Positions 53,206 through 62,646 are shown, counted from the first letter of the stretch. The stretch: DNA of 64,000 nt from Bacillus sp. FJAT-27264 (GCF_001682855.1 NZ_MAQW01000001.1:943290-1007289); one strand, 5' to 3'. Numbers and translations are program-made. The notes: generated by a model not told the origin, from the sequence alone.

Positions 53206-53646
53206 TTGAATCTTCGCAAAGTTGCACTATCCATGCTTTTAATCCTATCGTGCGTTATATCCAGCACAACGGTATCTGCCGATTGGGCATTCCGGTTCGT
53301 TGTGTATAATGGGACTGTCTATGCTCATCAAGGTACATATACACCGGTTGAGAAAGTCGGAAAGAAAATCGGCGAAGTGACGTTCTATTCCGATCGTGAA
53401 GGGACGTATTCCGGTAATTACTCGAATACCTATCCGAAAGGGACGCCCTACTACCGTATCCTCGATGTCAGTGATTCCGCAGTCATCGCGGTGCAAGAAA
53501 GCGATGGTCGTTACGCAACCTTACTTTATCACGGCAAATATAACGGTAAACCAGACTATACCAAGCCGGTCATGTTATTCCTCATTGGCTTTGTTATCGT
53601 TGGTTGTGCCACTTGGCTATGGGTACGAAAACGTCGATTACAGTAA
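53206..53646 (+). CDS. Small exported protein with a C-terminal membrane anchor
   Basis: A 146-residue protein, not recognised. The start is TTG with a G-rich site (GGGGGGG) 5-7 bases upstream. There is a signal peptide (1-25), an external part of about 90 residues rich in Tyr and Gly (VVYNGTVYAHQGTYTPVEKV; TYSGNYSNTYPKGTPYYRIL) and a C-terminal helix (PVMLFLIGFVIVGCATWLWV) ending in RKRR. The last feature is a typical stop-transfer signal. A perfect terminator follows at once, so it is monocistronic. Confidence 0.8.
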   Translation: MNLRKVALSMLLILSCVISSTTVSADWAFRFVVYNGTVYAHQGTYTPVEKVGKKIGEVTFYSDREGTYSGNYSNTYPKGTPYYRILDVSDSAVIAVQESDGRYATLLYHGKYNGKPDYTKPVMLFLIGFVIVGCATWLWVRKRRLQ

Positions 53647-53673
53647 AAAAACCGCCTCAAAGGCGGTTTTTTT
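53645..53673 (+). terminator. Terminator after the small exported protein gene
   Basis: AAAACCGCCT pairs with AGGCGGTTTT around CAA, with T runs on both strands. Confidence 0.93.
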
Positions 53674-53826
53674 ACTCCAGTTACATCAACATTAAAACTA
53701 AACATAGCCAGAAAAATAAAGGACTTCAGAAATCTTATGGGCAGATTATCCGGGCAAAATCCTTATAACCGGATTGTTTAAGCAAACACTTCCTGTTACG
53801 TTGAGGCGTGACATTTTAACAGGAGG

Positions 53827-54231
53827 CTACTTCCAAATGGTCATACGCTCCTGTAAATTGGATGTATGTAACTCAAGTTGAATCCCATCCGGGTCAAGAA
53901 AGTTCACCGACCAGCCTCTGCCGCGCTGGACAGGGCCTCGGGCGATAGGCACCTTATGACTCTCCAGAATCTGTACCGCTTCAGCAAAATCTTCCTCTGC
54001 AATTGAAAAAGCGATATGATCTACACCATTTATTTCCCGGACAATATTTGAAGATTTCGTCTCGGCATCACGCACCTCGATCAGGCAGATCCAGGCACTG
54101 CCCCATTCCAGATAAGCGTCGTTCTTGCCTCGATGAATTAGAGCCAAACCCAGGATGGATGTGTAAAAGTTCAAAGAGTCCGTCAAATCCTTCACCTTGA
54201 GCGTCAGATGATTAAAGCCTGTGACCTTCAT
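53827..54231 (-). CDS. VOC-superfamily metalloprotein (FosA/FosB/FosX-like fold)
   Basis: A 134-residue protein of the glyoxalase/fosfomycin-resistance fold. Metal ligands are expected at His8 (FNHLTL), His72 (DHIAF) and Glu120 (LELH). The ending LDPDGIQLELHTSNLQERM is close to that of FosA/FosB/FosX proteins, but the residues that bind the antibiotic were not checked, so resistance is not claimed. Its start overlaps the DinB gene by 4 bases. Confidence 0.8.
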   Translation of the reverse strand: MKVTGFNHLTLKVKDLTDSLNFYTSILGLALIHRGKNDAYLEWGSAWICLIEVRDAETKSSNIVREINGVDHIAFSIAEEDFAEAVQILESHKVPIARGPVQRGRGWSVNFLDPDGIQLELHTSNLQERMTIWK

Positions 54232-54713
54232 TCTGCATCCAACCTAGCGAAACTGATAAAGTCTGTATTCACCGGTTCAAGCCCATCCAGCCGCAAATAG
54301 GTTGAGATTTGACCCCGATGATAGCTCCCGTGCAAGGACACATGGTGTAAAATGTCTGAAATAGCAGACGTGAACTTGACTCCCTTACTGGAACGGTAAG
54401 TCAGTAGACTGTCCAGACCTTCATCCTTGAGTTCTTTGATGAATAGACGATACCCTGAGGCATTCTCTTGCAGAAGCAATTCGCAGTCCTCCAGTGGGTA
54501 CATAGGCCATATACTCGGAACTGTGCTATCTCGCTTGTTTAGCCGTTCCAGCCACACTTTCTCTGCCGTCAGCAGATGACTGAACAATGCCATTAGCTTC
54601 TCGGATACGACCTCAGAACCTTGCAGTGCCTTGACAATCTCTTCATTTGCCCAATGGGCATGACTGAATAGACGCAGCAGATCATCCCGTCTGCCTTGCG
54701 GTTGCACGGTCAT
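54228..54713 (-). CDS. DinB-family putative metal-dependent thiol transferase
   Basis: A 161-residue four-helix DinB/YfiT-like protein. The usual three-histidine metal site is present as His46 (FSHLLTAE), His128 and His132 (LHGSYHRGQI). The superfamily includes bacillithiol- and mycothiol-dependent transferases. It overlaps the VOC gene by 4 bases and shares a boundary base with the carboxylesterase stop, so the three are probably translated together. Confidence 0.85.
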   Translation of the reverse strand: MTVQPQGRRDDLLRLFSHAHWANEEIVKALQGSEVVSEKLMALFSHLLTAEKVWLERLNKRDSTVPSIWPMYPLEDCELLLQENASGYRLFIKELKDEGLDSLLTYRSSKGVKFTSAISDILHHVSLHGSYHRGQISTYLRLDGLEPVNTDFISFARLDAE

Positions 54714-56200
54714 CAGTATTTCCCCCTTGCAGCCGCCAGTTGTTGACGCTTCAGTGACTCGGGATCTAGCACCACCTGCGGAGTTTCGGCAAAAAGAAGC
54801 GTAGCACGGTCACCCAGATGATACCGCGGCCATGATAGCTTAGATGTGCTTGGATCTCCCCGGTGAGCGAAAGCCAGCCAGGCTTCCTGCATGGCATCCG
54901 CCAGGGCAGTCATGTCTGGGCTAACCTCCGCTCCCAGCCGCTGTAAATGATTCAAATTGTGGAACACATACGGAATCTCTGCGCCGTGTACCGCTTTGCC
55001 AAATAGCGGATGCCCGGGAACTTTGAGGTCGAACCGATACATCCAAACTGGGGCATGAACCTCTTGGTGTTCCGCCAAAGAAATGGAACTGCTCCAGAAG
55101 TAGAAATCAGTCAATATTTCTGCCTGCCCCTCCCAGGAGGGAGTATAGTCGCCGACATGCTCTCCTAGGCCGCTGACACCCATCAGCATTTCCAGTGCCT
55201 TTAACGAATCGGCGAAGTCTGGCACCGGCATGTTCTCGCGGAAGAACAGATTTCCTTCATCCAGATTCGTCCCGATCAGCAGCGGAACTCCTTCCGCTGC
55301 TCCTTTCGCAATCGCAGCCGCCGGGTCTTCTGGCAGCGTTGCTCCGTCAATAACCGGCTGGAATGGCATGCTCAGCGAGCCACCAGAGAGCTTCAAGCTC
55401 ATTCGCCCGGCGGCGGCCATAATCTCCTCCGCCGGGATAGATTGCAGCGCGCCGGGATCGCCGCCAGGCGCGATCCCAAGCTCAGCGAGCAGGGCTGCTG
55501 CAATCTCGCTGCCTTGCCGGGGCGGCAGAGTCTGCGCCGCCCCGCTCTGCATAATCGCCCCCGCGAAGAGTCCCTTCGCGGCAGGCATGGCCAGCAGGGC
55601 AGCGATGCTCATGCTGCCCGCCGATTCCCCGAACACGGTCACCCGGTTCGGGTCGCCGCCGAAGGCGGCGATGTTACCGCGCACCCATTCCAGCGCGGCA
55701 ATCTGGTCAAGCAGGCCCTGGTTGGAGGCCAGCCCATCGCCTAGCGGCGACAAATGCAAAAAGCCGAAGGGCCCCAGCCGGTAGTTGATCGTCACGACAA
55801 CAACCCCGCCCTGAGCAGCCAGACTGCTGCCATCGAACAGCGGCTGGCTGCCCGCTCCAGTAATAAAGGTTCCACCGTGAATCCAAAACATCACGGGCAG
55901 CCCTTCTCCACCGTCCGCGGGTGACCAAATATTCAAGTATAAACAATCCTCTGAATGCAGCGGATTCTCTCCTCCAAATCGGGTGCCCCGCGTATCCGGC
56001 GGCTGATGGCTGACTGGACCGAAGGTCGCCCCTTCCCGGATACCAGTCCATGATTCCGGCGGCTCCGGTGCCCTGAACCTAAGCTTGCCAACGGGAGGAG
56101 CGCCATATGGAACTCCCCGCCAGACATTCACATCACCGGACTGCTGCCCCCGTATTCTGCCATAGTTGGTTACTGCTACTGGCCCCTCCATTGCATTCAT
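54713..56200 (-). CDS. Type B carboxylesterase / para-nitrobenzyl esterase-like hydrolase
   Basis: A 495-residue alpha/beta hydrolase. The nucleophile elbow is TVFGESAGSMS, the acid is probably Glu in GTNLDEGN and the His lies in VHGAEIPYVF; SEDCLYLNIWSP and an oxyanion HGG (FWIHGGTF) are family marks. The start is uncertain: 56200 (MNAMEGPV) is used, 56191 is equally possible, and the frame continues further upstream without a good site. The region 55.4-55.8 kb is clearly more GC-rich than its neighbours. Confidence 0.9.
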   Translation of the reverse strand: MNAMEGPVAVTNYGRIRGQQSGDVNVWRGVPYGAPPVGKLRFRAPEPPESWTGIREGATFGPVSHQPPDTRGTRFGGENPLHSEDCLYLNIWSPADGGEGLPVMFWIHGGTFITGAGSQPLFDGSSLAAQGGVVVVTINYRLGPFGFLHLSPLGDGLASNQGLLDQIAALEWVRGNIAAFGGDPNRVTVFGESAGSMSIAALLAMPAAKGLFAGAIMQSGAAQTLPPRQGSEIAAALLAELGIAPGGDPGALQSIPAEEIMAAAGRMSLKLSGGSLSMPFQPVIDGATLPEDPAAAIAKGAAEGVPLLIGTNLDEGNLFFRENMPVPDFADSLKALEMLMGVSGLGEHVGDYTPSWEGQAEILTDFYFWSSSISLAEHQEVHAPVWMYRFDLKVPGHPLFGKAVHGAEIPYVFHNLNHLQRLGAEVSPDMTALADAMQEAWLAFAHRGDPSTSKLSWPRYHLGDRATLLFAETPQVVLDPESLKRQQLAAARGKY

Positions 56201-56211
56201 CTCTCTTTCAT

Positions 56212-57369
56212 CTACTCTTCTTTTTTCTCTACCAGGCTTCTGTATAAACCTGACTCTATCTGGAACCATTCAAATAAGTGGGTGAATACCACCTTTAGCA
56301 CTGCATAACCAGGAACCGCAAGGATAATACCGACGATACCGAACATTTTCCCTGCGAACAAGATCACAAATATAATGGTGATTGGATGAATCTTGAGCGT
56401 CTTGCCCATAATTTGCGGCGAGATGAATTTACCTTCGATCAGTTGGACCGCTGTCCAGACGATGACCATTTTCAGCAGCATGAACGGCGAAGTCACCAGC
56501 GCTACAATCAGAGCCGGCGTAATAGCAATGGCTGGTCCAAGATACGGAACCACCGCAGTACACGCAGCCGCAATGGCCAGCACAAGGGAGTAGTCCAAAC
56601 CGATGATCAGATAACCAATGTACAGCAGCGCTCCAATGCAACAGCTGACAATAATCTGCCCGCGTATGTAAGAAGCCACCTTGCCGTTCATCTCGGACAT
56701 TACTTCTTTAGTCTGCGGACGGAGCCGGAACGGTATGAACTTCAGGATATAATCCGGAAGCTTTTTACCGTCACGCAGCAGATAGAACAAGATAAACGGT
56801 GTGGTTACGACGGCTAGCACCACCTCCGTGAGCGCTCCCACAAAACTGCCTACGCCAGTCAAGGCATTATTCAGAAAAGAAGTAGCCCAGCTCGTGGCTT
56901 TTCTCGTAATATCGGTAAAATCGAGTCCAATGCTTTGCTGCATCTGCCCAAAGAACTCACTGCCGGTCAGGTTCATGAATTCATCCTGAATTTGTTGGCT
57001 GTACCTCGGGAAATTATCAATCAATCCCAGCAGCTGACTGCGGAGAATCGGGATGACCGTTAAGAGGATGAGCGTAATGATCCCCACGATCAGCAGATAT
57101 AGAATAACAATTCCGTAGGCGCGTTTGATATTGCTCCGCTTTTCTAATAGGTCAACCAGCGGATTGAGCAAATAATAAGCGACACCTGACAGTAGCAGCG
57201 GCAGTGCCACCGTGTGGAACAAGACCTTAAGCGGCTTGAAAATAAACGGTATCTTCGCAAAGATCAGAATATTAACCCCGATCAACAGCAGCACCAGCAA
57301 AAACACAACAAATTTATTATTCAAAAAAAACTTTTTAAACCTCTCTGGCCATACTTGCAGCCTCTCCAT
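56212..57369 (-). CDS. AI-2E-family transporter
   Basis: A 385-residue polytopic membrane protein. The start at 57369 (MERLQVWP) has GGGGG 8 bases upstream. It has about eight helices, the long amphipathic central loop, and family motifs [58 protein letters not shown] and [20 protein letters not shown]. The family exports small molecules or ions; the name does not prove AI-2 transport. The carboxylesterase starts about 11 bases after its stop. Confidence 0.9.
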   Translation of the reverse strand: MERLQVWPERFKKFFLNNKFVVFLLVLLLIGVNILIFAKIPFIFKPLKVLFHTVALPLLLSGVAYYLLNPLVDLLEKRSNIKRAYGIVILYLLIVGIITLILLTVIPILRSQLLGLIDNFPRYSQQIQDEFMNLTGSEFFGQMQQSIGLDFTDITRKATSWATSFLNNALTGVGSFVGALTEVVLAVVTTPFILFYLLRDGKKLPDYILKFIPFRLRPQTKEVMSEMNGKVASYIRGQIIVSCCIGALLYIGYLIIGLDYSLVLAIAAACTAVVPYLGPAIAITPALIVALVTSPFMLLKMVIVWTAVQLIEGKFISPQIMGKTLKIHPITIIFVILFAGKMFGIVGIILAVPGYAVLKVVFTHLFEWFQIESGLYRSLVEKKEE

Positions 57370-57457
57370 AACACCTTCCCCCTTACGATGAACATTCTGA
57401 CTGAATTCCATTTGAATGATACTTATCAAATAGCATAGTCAACGTACGGGTAACAAG

Positions 57458-57973
57458 TCAAATTTCGGAAGAAAGGCCCTCCAGAAAGCCGCTTACTTTC
57501 CGCCGATTACTGAGAACAATCACGTTTTTCTCTTCATTGCTCTTCTTCAAGGTACTGACGATCTTATCCCGGCTACGTTTAGGAAAATTCCAGACCCAAA
57601 GGACAAAATCCAAGTCCAATTGCTCCGGACAACCCTCATCCAGATCTGGACGAGTTCTGCCATGATACTGAATACGCCGCTTGAAAATACGGTATAGACA
57701 CAGCCAGCGCGGCATATCCAGAAAAATAACCGTGTCTGCTCTTTCGATCCGCAGGTCCAGTGTCCCTGAGTAGTTGCCGTCCATAATCCACTGTTCCTTG
57801 CGCGTCTCCCCAACTACAATTTGGTTCCATTCCTGCTTCTCCGTGGCCACCCAACCCGGCTTCCAATAATGCTTATCGAGATGAACTACCGGAATGCCTA
57901 GAACTTCACCCAGCTTCCGGCTCAATGTGGATTTTCCAGCCCCGGCAGAGCCCACAATCAGAATACGCTGCAT
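57458..57973 (-). CDS. P-loop kinase-like protein (DNA topology modulation protein FlaR family)
   Basis: A 171-residue adenylate-kinase-like P-loop protein. The Walker A is GSAGAGKS (residues 8-15), followed by VVHLDKHYWKPGW, the family signature, then WIMDGNYSGTLDLRIERAD and FLDMPRWLCLYRIFKRR. These match the FlaR/topology-modulation group, whose substrate is not known. GGAGG lies 6 bases before ATG. Confidence 0.88.
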   Translation of the reverse strand: MQRILIVGSAGAGKSTLSRKLGEVLGIPVVHLDKHYWKPGWVATEKQEWNQIVVGETRKEQWIMDGNYSGTLDLRIERADTVIFLDMPRWLCLYRIFKRRIQYHGRTRPDLDEGCPEQLDLDFVLWVWNFPKRSRDKIVSTLKKSNEEKNVIVLSNRRKVSGFLEGLSSEI

Positions 57974-58021
57974 ACCTGACCTCCTTGTCGTTCTCGTTCA
58001 GATCATCGCAGGCCATCTTAA

Positions 58022-58831
58022 TCAGTCGAATTTCAGATCATTCATCCTACCTGCATTTACAAAACCAATGCTCTGGTACACTTTGTTGGCATTAGAATTA
58101 TGGCCGTCTGCATACAGCATCGGGATGAGTCTCTCTTCCAGCACCCGCTCGCATATTGCGGCAACAATGGCGCTGGCATATCCCTTTTTGCGTTGATCGC
58201 GTGGGGTATAGACATCATTGATCCGGGCATGACGAGGTGAACGGTGTGCGATTTTAGCCATGGATACCGGAATGCCGTCCACCACCCACAGGTACATCTG
58301 ACCGGAAGCAGCATCTCCCTCGGCCATAGGTAGCATATCTTTAGGAGCCACCGGTTTACCAAACGCATCCTCCGAGAAGCCGGCCAGGAACTTGGCAATC
58401 AGCGGTGCATCTTCGATGCTTGCCTGTACTACATGTCCTTTGACGTTAATAGGTTTATGTACAGCCGGGCAATGATAGACTTCCAGCATCAAATGGGTAT
58501 GAAATGATGTTCCCTTACCTTGACAAAAGACTTGCGCAAATCGCCTCGCTATATCTGGCTCCGATATAATGCCTGGAAGTTCTTCATCTTTCAGATGCTC
58601 CGCTAATTCTTGTATCAACGTTTCCTTCTCACTGTGACTAACCTCAGACGAAATCCACAGCCAGGGACGAAAACCCTGGGAGTAGGCAAGCACCAGTGTA
58701 TTCTCCGGTGTCTTCAACCTCAGATTGCCTTCAAATCCTGTGATCATATGAATCAGGTTGAATTTTACCTCATCTTTTACAAATACTTCCCCAAGCAGAA
58801 CGCCATCACCAGCTGAAAAATGTTCAAACAT
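58022..58831 (-). CDS. GNAT-family N-acetyltransferase
   Basis: A 269-residue protein. The GNAT fold is C-terminal (about 125-265), with the acetyl-CoA-binding loop QRKKGYASAIVAAICERVLE and LYADGHNSNANKVYQSIGF. The N-terminal half (about 1-120) is a partner domain seen in long GNAT proteins of Bacillales. Substrate unknown. GGAGGGG lies 6 bases before ATG. Confidence 0.88.
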   Translation of the reverse strand: MFEHFSAGDGVLLGEVFVKDEVKFNLIHMITGFEGNLRLKTPENTLVLAYSQGFRPWLWISSEVSHSEKETLIQELAEHLKDEELPGIISEPDIARRFAQVFCQGKGTSFHTHLMLEVYHCPAVHKPINVKGHVVQASIEDAPLIAKFLAGFSEDAFGKPVAPKDMLPMAEGDAASGQMYLWVVDGIPVSMAKIAHRSPRHARINDVYTPRDQRKKGYASAIVAAICERVLEERLIPMLYADGHNSNANKVYQSIGFVNAGRMNDLKFD

Positions 58832-58883
58832 CTTGTTCCCCTCCAGAATATCCTTTTTCTTCCATCATAATCCTCTTCCTTGT

Positions 58884-58924
58884 AAAAATAAACCGCCGCG
58901 CCCCGTTATTCGGGTGCACGACGG
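58884..58924 (-). terminator. Terminator after the GH88 gene
   Basis: On the minus strand CCGTCGTGC pairs with GCGCGGCGG, with CCCG/CGGG inside, followed by TTTATTTTT. Confidence 0.75.
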
Positions 58925-58957
58925 AATTGCCAGCAGTTGGTCTTTTTTAATTCAGGC

Positions 58958-60094
58958 CTATTCCCAGTAAAACGGTCCTTTATTTTTCAGCCTTGCGAGG
59001 CCTTCCACATAGAAGAAATCTCCATAAATCAGCGGCACATCAATGTTTTGACCAGCCGGATAATGACTGGTGCCATGCAGGATAAGCCCTTCCTCTTCAT
59101 TATTGCCCCATGTCCCGTAATTGCGGTAAAGCGATTCCAATATCTTGATCGCAGGCTCTCGGTACACGGCGGCCTCAACGCCGCCTATCTTTTCGGCCAA
59201 AAGCAGTAGTCCACTTGCAGCACAGGCTCCGGCGGAGGAGTCCCGGAAGCTGCGCGCCTCCTCTGGCGCACGGAAATCCCAATGGGGCACATAATCTTCC
59301 GGCAAGCGGACCAGGAAGAAATGGGCTACTTTTTGTGCGGTGTGCAGATACTCGATCTTGCCCGTATGATGGTATGCCAAGGTGAGACCGTAAATCGCCC
59401 AGGCAGCCCCCCGCGACCAAGCCGAATCAGCATCATAACCTTGTCCGCCGATGCCTTCAACGAATTCACCGGTCTCCGAGTCAAAACGAACGATATGATA
59501 CACCGATCCGTCAGGACGAACAAAATGCTTCACAACCGTGTCCATATGCGCCTCAGCGACATGACGATAGCGTGGATCGCCAGTGACCTCTGTCGCCCAG
59601 AAGAGCAACGGCATATTCATCGCACAGTCGATAATAGCAATCCCACTATTGTCGTCTCCATTTGACCAGGGATTCCAAGCTCGGATGAAATTCCCCTTCA
59701 GATTGAAGCGCGCAGAGAGGAAATTCGCCGCTTTAAGCGCCCGGACCTTAGAGTGTTCGTTGGCCAGCAGTTTGTAGGAAGCTACGCTCGTCAGCGTCCA
59801 CATGAAGCCAAGATCATGGTCCAGTCGCACATATTCGTTCAGGACTTCATCCAGCCGCTGCTCGCACTGTTCGGCAATAGCCCTTAGCGATTCATCTCCG
59901 CTTACATTATACAGTAGCCATAATTGCCCCGGCCAGAATCCGGCTGTCCACCAACCAGGCTCTTCCAATATGTATTTACCGCCCTGACTGGCATGCGGAA
60001 ATTCCGCACCAATACGCAAGCTGTTATACTGTGTCTTCTCTAACGCCTTACTCCATGCTTCCTCTACCCAGTCCAGCTTTGTCTCTGTAGTCAT
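58958..60094 (-). CDS. Glycoside hydrolase family 88 (unsaturated glucuronyl/rhamnogalacturonyl hydrolase)
   Basis: A 378-residue cytoplasmic alpha/alpha-barrel enzyme that hydrates and so cleaves unsaturated uronic acids from lyase products. Key acids align with the UGL pair: Asp94 (LDHDLGFMW) and Asp156 (IAIIDCAMNMPLL). SAWSRGAAWAIYGL and WDFRAPEE are further landmarks. The start is uncertain: 60094 (MTTETKLD) is used; no good ribosome binding site is visible. No lyase or sugar transporter gene is adjacent, which is unusual for a polysaccharide-use gene. Confidence 0.85.
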   Translation of the reverse strand: MTTETKLDWVEEAWSKALEKTQYNSLRIGAEFPHASQGGKYILEEPGWWTAGFWPGQLWLLYNVSGDESLRAIAEQCEQRLDEVLNEYVRLDHDLGFMWTLTSVASYKLLANEHSKVRALKAANFLSARFNLKGNFIRAWNPWSNGDDNSGIAIIDCAMNMPLLFWATEVTGDPRYRHVAEAHMDTVVKHFVRPDGSVYHIVRFDSETGEFVEGIGGQGYDADSAWSRGAAWAIYGLTLAYHHTGKIEYLHTAQKVAHFFLVRLPEDYVPHWDFRAPEEARSFRDSSAGACAASGLLLLAEKIGGVEAAVYREPAIKILESLYRNYGTWGNNEEEGLILHGTSHYPAGQNIDVPLIYGDFFYVEGLARLKNKGPFYWE

Positions 60095-60421
60095 CACTAG
60101 CACCGCCATTCTGTAGTTTAGAAATTGATTGTGCATCCTGGTATGAAATCCCTTAATTTAGGAAGGAGGCACTTATATAAGCATTCAAGATCGACCCAAC
60201 TATATCCTGCCAGCTATATAAGACGAACTTAAGATCCAAACATAATGTTCGATCGTCACTACAGTGGAATGTATAGCCAAGGTTCCCCAAATCCCAACGC
60301 CAGCAGAAACAGCAGCATGAACATCGCAAACTCCAGTAGATCCCACACCCTTCACAGCCTTTCAAATCCATTCCATAGTTTCCTTGCAGCATCACTTGGG
60401 TGCTTGCCTCCTGAGACCAGT
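60095..60421. other. Noncoding stretch upstream of the GH88 gene
   Basis: About 330 bases. The only item of note is a possible 29-codon membrane microprotein on the minus strand (60259-60348). An 80-codon frame on the minus strand (60153-60395) is Cys/Trp-rich and unconvincing. Confidence 0.4.
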
Positions 60422-60459
60422 AAAATAAAAAATACCGTCAGTTCTTGACGGTATTTTGA
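60422..60459 (-). terminator. Terminator after the 2Fe-2S protein gene
   Basis: On the minus strand AAATACCGTCA pairs perfectly with TGACGGTATTT around AGAAC, followed by TTTATTTTA. Confidence 0.88.
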
Positions 60460-60509
60460 CTCTAATTCATGTTAGCTCTAGCTTATTCACAATTGTGGTC
60501 GCTATAGAG

Positions 60510-60869
60510 CTACCTCTTCTTTTTACCGCGTATCCCCCGTTCGGAGCTGGCCCTAAGCTCCTTGTCGAATTTGTAGACCACGTTCTTCTTTAGTCGTTTT
60601 CCCTTTAAGGCTTTGCGGACCAACACTTTGCCTAATTTGGGAGTAATGCCTCTGTACCATACACCTTCAGGATAGGCAATGACCACACAAGCATCCGAGC
60701 ATCTTCCGTTGCAAGCGGTCACAGTTGTATGAAAAAAGCTGCCAGCATCCTGCTTCTCAATCTCTTTCTCAATAGCTTCTGCTACCTCTTTCCCTCCATG
60801 CTTCTTGCAGCTGCTCCCGTTGCAGATTAGCAAATGGCAGTGGGTTCCTTGCAGATTCCAGGTCGTCAC
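60510..60869 (-). CDS. Thioredoxin-like (2Fe-2S) ferredoxin-domain protein
   Basis: A 119-residue protein with GTG start and AAGGA 8 bases upstream. Cluster ligands are Cys16 and Cys21 (LLICNGSSCKK) plus Cys53 and Cys57 (TACNGRCSDAC), with an extra Cys61. VVIAYPEGVWYRGI is a typical continuation. The C-terminus is strongly basic and ends RGKKKR. These proteins accept electrons or act as cobalamin/redox accessory proteins; the partner here is unknown. Confidence 0.88.
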   Translation of the reverse strand: MTTWNLQGTHCHLLICNGSSCKKHGGKEVAEAIEKEIEKQDAGSFFHTTVTACNGRCSDACVVIAYPEGVWYRGITPKLGKVLVRKALKGKRLKKNVVYKFDKELRASSERGIRGKKKR

Positions 60870-61006
60870 TTCAGCGTTCCTTCTCCCTTTATATCATAGT
60901 AATTCCCGCCCGAGGGGAAATCGAATATTCTACACTCTACTAAACCGGATACTTTGCGTCAAGACGAAGGACTATGATTCTCTGTTTTCTTTCGTTATAA
61001 TATAAT

Positions 61007-61021
61007 TGAGAATTATTATCA
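61007..61021. promoter_or_regulatory. Fur box upstream of the second AraC-type regulator
   Basis: TGAGAATTATTATCA matches the 7-1-7 Fur motif at 14 of 15 positions. It lies just downstream of a TATAAT (60996-61001), where Fur would block transcription. Confidence 0.8.
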
Positions 61022-61044
61022 ATATAAGAAAGTGAGCTTTCATC

Positions 61045-62646
61045 ATGACTACCCGCTACTCCAACAGTCCTAAGCAACACGACCATTGCTTTTATATGCC
61101 TATCCGTGTGACTGTCCTCAGTCATCTTAGCGCTGACGAAAATTCGATAACACAATCCTCCTATGCCATCCTGATTATGGTGCAGGGCGGGGAAGGCTAT
61201 ATTGAGATCAATAATGAACCTCTGCATCTTGCCCCCGGCTGTGTCCTCTCCTTCCCTGGCTCTACGAGCTTCAAGCTTCCTCTCCAGTCCGGCCTGCACG
61301 GGGTTTGGATTGAGTACACAGGCGTCATGCCGGACGGGCTAATGAAGTCCCCACTGGACAATGACCTTATCCCGCAACTGCGGAAATGCCCTTCTCAAAT
61401 AACAGGACTGGGAGGAGAGCTGCACAGCGCCTGGACCAAGCCCCGAGTGGACAAGCCGTTTGCAGTGCAGGCCTTGTTCACCGATCTAATTATGAAGGTA
61501 AACAGCACTCCCGTAGTGACCAACGTTGTGGACACTCCTAGCAATTGGCTCCCCCTTGTTCTGCAATACATAGACGACCACTATTCCGAAGATCTGACGC
61601 GCTCACAGATGGCCGGATTAGCGGGAGTAAGCCCGGAGCACTTCTCACGCTCCTTCCGCAAAACAACTGGGCAGACCTTCGGCGCTTATCTTTCGCTTCT
61701 TCGGATACGTAGCGTTCAAGAACGGCTCCTGACCGGAACGCCAAATCTGAGTCATCTGGCACTTGAGGTCGGTTATGGCGAAGGTACATATCTCAGCCGA
61801 AAGTTCAAACAAATCGTGGGCCTCTCTCCCACTGCCTACCACAGTAAAAATAAGCGGATCGTTACATTGAACTATAACCATACCGCCAGCCTGAGGGCAC
61901 TGGAGATCACACCACAATTGGGAGCCTACTCCGCTTGGTTGGAAAGTCTGGACACCGTACCTACAGCCCGGAAGCTGTCGCTGGAGGCACGGCGTGCTTC
62001 TGCGGTCTACAATTCTATAGCCTCCGCCCGCCCAGATGTAATTATCAGCTACGCGTTATACGGGGAGAACAAACATCTGCTTACCCTTGCTCCGGTCATT
62101 GAGCTGCCCTTCATGCAAATGAGCTGGCGCGAGCAGTTTACCCTCATCGCCGAGGTTGCTGGCCGAAGGCTACAAGCTGAAGAATGGCTCCACCGCTATG
62201 ATGAACTCTGCCATGAGGCCAACTTACAGCTTGACGGGAACATGGGAGCAAGAGGCACGGCGATCGTCTGGGAAATCGGCCACGGCTGCGCTTACTGCTT
62301 CAGCAGTAGTTACGGCCGAGGCTGTCAGGTGCTTTACAACGATCTGGGCTTTAAGTTACCACAAGAGATCATAGATCAAGATATTGCCAACCGAGGTTTT
62401 ATCAAGGCAACTATTGAAGACATTCCAGACTATCCTGCTGACCATATCATTATTACCGGCCTGCCAGACGATCCCCAGGGACTCCAGCGGATTGACCGTC
62501 TCTTTCATTCCGAGCAGTGGCGGCAACTGGAAGCCGTCCGCAATAACCGGGTCCATATCCTGGATCAGCCGGATATGTTCTACGGATTCGATCCCCTATC
62601 CTCACAGGCACAGCTTCATGTCTTGCTCCGGGCATTAACATCATAA
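61045..62646 (+). CDS. AraC-family regulator fused to a siderophore-binding-protein domain (second copy)
   Basis: A 533-residue protein with the same three-part design as the one at 32514-34088. Residues 1-130 are a cupin-like domain (VQGGEGYIEINNEPLHLAPG). About 165-270 hold two helix-turn-helix motifs (LTRSQMAGLAGVSPEHFSRS; LSHLALEVGYGEGTYLSRKF). About 275-533 form a FeuA-like binding domain (IASARPDVIISYALYG; YPADHIIITGLPDD). The Fur box upstream and the lipoprotein gene 103 bases downstream suggest it activates that gene when iron is scarce and the siderophore is present. The ribosome binding site is weak. Confidence 0.92.
   Translation: MTTRYSNSPKQHDHCFYMPIRVTVLSHLSADENSITQSSYAILIMVQGGEGYIEINNEPLHLAPGCVLSFPGSTSFKLPLQSGLHGVWIEYTGVMPDGLMKSPLDNDLIPQLRKCPSQITGLGGELHSAWTKPRVDKPFAVQALFTDLIMKVNSTPVVTNVVDTPSNWLPLVLQYIDDHYSEDLTRSQMAGLAGVSPEHFSRSFRKTTGQTFGAYLSLLRIRSVQERLLTGTPNLSHLALEVGYGEGTYLSRKFKQIVGLSPTAYHSKNKRIVTLNYNHTASLRALEITPQLGAYSAWLESLDTVPTARKLSLEARRASAVYNSIASARPDVIISYALYGENKHLLTLAPVIELPFMQMSWREQFTLIAEVAGRRLQAEEWLHRYDELCHEANLQLDGNMGARGTAIVWEIGHGCAYCFSSSYGRGCQVLYNDLGFKLPQEIIDQDIANRGFIKATIEDIPDYPADHIIITGLPDDPQGLQRIDRLFHSEQWRQLEAVRNNRVHILDQPDMFYGFDPLSSQAQLHVLLRALTS

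Noticed and set aside
53827..54231. Naming the VOC protein as a fosfomycin-resistance enzyme
   Set aside because: Only the fold and the C-terminal pattern agree; the residues specific to FosA, FosB or FosX were not established.
60153..60395. 80-codon minus-strand frame rich in Cys and Trp
   Set aside because: The composition looks like an out-of-frame reading; the adjacent frame with a membrane helix is more plausible, and neither is strong.
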